Below, one piece after another: positions 6,115 through 7,225 of a stretch of 7,225 nt of DNA. Within the stretch, counting starts at the first letter, position 1. Each line of letters begins with the position of its first letter. A program made the translations under genes and the position numbers. The DNA lies in NCBI GenBank assembly GCA_903917505.1, contig CAIXAY010000521.1, positions 1 through 7,225 of the forward strand, written 5' to 3'. The notes beneath the pieces are model-generated. The model ran no database searches, was not told the origin of the DNA, and saw only the letters and a list, made by a program, of their open reading frames with translations. The stretch is from an uncultured beta proteobacterium. Its GTDB lineage: Bacteria; Pseudomonadota; Gammaproteobacteria; Burkholderiales; Rhodocyclaceae.

Positions 6115-6143
6115 ATTTAACTCCAATCGGGCGCAGCCTGCAA
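6115..6143 (-). promoter_or_regulatory. Possible sigma-70 promoter of fliW
   Basis: On the minus strand TTGCAG (6143-6138) is separated by exactly 17 bases from TTAAAT (6120-6115). Each hexamer matches four of six consensus bases. Initiation would give a leader of roughly 35-40 bases before the fliW start. No sigma-28 flagellar promoter (TAAA-N15-GCCGATAA) was found in the gap. Read by eye only. Confidence 0.35.
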
Positions 6144-6198
6144 CACGCGGCAAGCATAACGGCGATGCCGCGGAGCAACACGGCACGCCGGCCGGCAC

Positions 6199-6227
6199 TT
6201 GAGTTTTCGCGCGCGATTGCGCATAGT
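6199..6227 (+). promoter_or_regulatory. Possible sigma-70 promoter of tex
   Basis: TTGAGT (6199-6204), a 17-base spacer and CATAGT (6222-6227), each with four of six consensus bases, lie about 30 bases before the tex ATG. The leader would carry a run of seven T (6234-6240). Read by eye; no experimental support. Confidence 0.4.
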
Positions 6228-6256
6228 TCGCCCTTTTTTTGAAAGTTTGAAGATTA

Positions 6257-7225
6257 ATGGCAACAGCTGTTGAACAAGGCATCACGCTCAAGATTGCCGA
6301 AGAAATCGGCGCCCGCCCCGAGCAGGTCAGCGCCGCCGCCGCGCTGCTCGACGAAGGGGCCACCGTGCCCTTCATCGCGCGTTACCGCAAGGAAATTACC
6401 GGCGGCCTCGACGACATCCAGCTGCGCCTGCTCGACGAGCGCCTCGTCTATCTGCGCGAACTCGAAGCGCGCCGCGCAGCCATCGTCGCCTCGATCGCCG
6501 AGCAGGGCAAGCTGACGCCCGAGCTCGCCGCCCAGATCGCCGCGGCCGAGAGCAAGCAGGCGCTCGAAGACCTCTATCTGCCGTACAAGCCGAAGCGCCG
6601 CACGAAGGCACAGATCGCCCGCGAGGCCGGCCTCGCGCCGCTCGCCGAGGCCCTGCTCGCCGACCCGGCCTTGAGCCCCGAGGCCGAGGCCGCGGGCTAT
6701 CTCAAGGCCGAGGCGCAAGCGCTCGGCTTCACCGATGTCAAGACCGTGCTCGACGGCGCGCGCCAGATCCTGATGGAACAGTTCTCCGAAGACGCCGAAC
6801 TGCTCGGCAGCCTGCGCAGCTATCTCGAAGAACACGGCGTCGTCAAGGCGACGCTGATCGCCGGCAAGGAGACCGAAGGCGCCAAGTTCCGCGACTACTT
6901 CGACTACAGCGAGACGCTGCGCACCATCCCGTCGCACCGCGCGCTGGCGCTCCTGCGCGGGCGCCACGAAGGCGTGCTGCAGATCGCCCTGCTGCTCGAC
7001 AGCGAAGTCAAACAACTCGATCCGGCGCAGATCGCGCCCGGCCACAACCCCTGCGAAGCGCGCATCGCCAGGCGCTTCTCGATTTCCGAGCAGGGCCGCG
7101 CGGCCGACAAGTGGCTATCCGACACGGTGCGCTGGACCTGGCGCGTCAAGATCTCGCTGCATCTCGAACTCGATCTGATCAACGCCCTGCGCGAGCGCGC
7201 CGAAGTCGAAGCGATCCGCGTGTTC
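6257..7225 (+). CDS. tex: Transcription accessory protein Tex (YhgF family), N-terminal part (runs off the right edge)
   Basis: Tex is a conserved, nucleic-acid-binding protein linked to transcription and RNA metabolism; full-length homologues are about 770-790 residues with an N-terminal helical domain, a YqgF/RuvC-like domain, helix-hairpin-helix motifs and a C-terminal S1 domain. The window holds 323 codons with no stop, covering the N-terminal helical region up to about the start of the YqgF domain. Clear family blocks are LLDEGATVPFIARYRKEITG (30-49) followed by GLDDIQLRLL, ERLVYLRELEARR (61-73), LEDLYLPYKPKRRTKAQIA (103-121), and AREAGLAPLA (121-130). The ATG at 6257 gives the expected start; the Shine-Dalgarno is weak (TTTGAAGATTA). 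It is divergent from fliW, with a candidate promoter at 6199-6227. Codon use is strongly GC-ending, like the rest of the window. Confidence 0.95.
   Translation, partial: MATAVEQGITLKIAEEIGARPEQVSAAAALLDEGATVPFIARYRKEITGGLDDIQLRLLDERLVYLRELEARRAAIVASIAEQGKLTPELAAQIAAAESKQALEDLYLPYKPKRRTKAQIAREAGLAPLAEALLADPALSPEAEAAGYLKAEAQALGFTDVKTVLDGARQILMEQFSEDAELLGSLRSYLEEHGVVKATLIAGKETEGAKFRDYFDYSETLRTIPSHRALALLRGRHEGVLQIALLLDSEVKQLDPAQIAPGHNPCEARIARRFSISEQGRAADKWLSDTVRWTWRVKISLHLELDLINALRERAEVEAIRVF

Noticed and set aside
6071..6181. N-terminal extension of fliW starting at the ATG at 6181, with a hydrophobic, Cys-containing start resembling a lipoprotein signal
   Set aside because: FliW is cytoplasmic, the family starts at MKIDIE, and the ATG at 6070 has its own AGGA at the right distance. 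The candidate promoter would also fall inside the extension.
6211..6240. GCGC-GATT-GCGC mini-hairpin followed by a T-run before tex, as a possible terminator
   Set aside because: The stem is only 4 bp, it is separated from the T-run by about ten bases, and no plus-strand gene ends upstream. The overlap with a promoter-like sequence explains the region better.
6254..7045. A 263-codon minus-strand frame opposite tex
   Set aside because: The plus strand reads as a classic Tex N-terminus without interruption; the minus frame is low-complexity and typical of a shadow.

Overview
This is a GC-rich, densely coding window in the style of a betaproteobacterium. Rhodocyclales would fit the protein sequences, but that assignment is an inference, not a search result. 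Six genes and one gene remnant lie on the minus strand. One gene at the right edge lies on the plus strand. No RNA gene, CRISPR array, insertion sequence or prophage signature was seen.

Layout, following minus-strand transcription from right to left: fliW (flagellar assembly factor, 6070-5642); a TRAP-type periplasmic solute-binding protein of the DctP family (5563-4589); pxpB and pxpC (4536-3739 and 3739-2720), which encode the two carboxyltransferase-like subunits of the ATP-dependent 5-oxoprolinase and overlap by one base; a 60-codon frame that looks like the decayed front end of pxpA (2704-2522); a livK-like branched-chain amino acid ABC transporter binding protein (2463-1198); a strong intrinsic terminator-like hairpin (1139-1182); livH permease (1120-254); and the first 83 codons of livM permease (251 to beyond the left edge). 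On the plus strand, tex (transcription accessory protein) starts at 6257 and leaves the window. It is divergent from fliW, and the 186-base gap between them carries a plausible sigma-70 promoter in each direction.

How the parts could work together: DctP would capture an organic acid in the periplasm for a TRAP transporter whose membrane subunits are not in the window. PxpB and PxpC would act on 5-oxoproline (pyroglutamate) or a related lactam with PxpA. PxpA is the missing partner here: at the position it occupies in the canonical pxpB-pxpC-pxpA order there is only a short frame. That frame keeps a ribosome binding site and the diagnostic N-terminal Asn-Ala-Asp-Leu-Gly-Glu-Ser block, then loses family resemblance and stops. 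The livKHM genes form the start of a separate ABC importer. The hairpin after livK would give more binding protein than permease.

The most notable observation is the apparent pxpA relic inside what otherwise looks like an intact pxp operon. Apart from this, the window is ordinary transport, metabolism and housekeeping DNA, and I found no convincing sign of a wholly new system.
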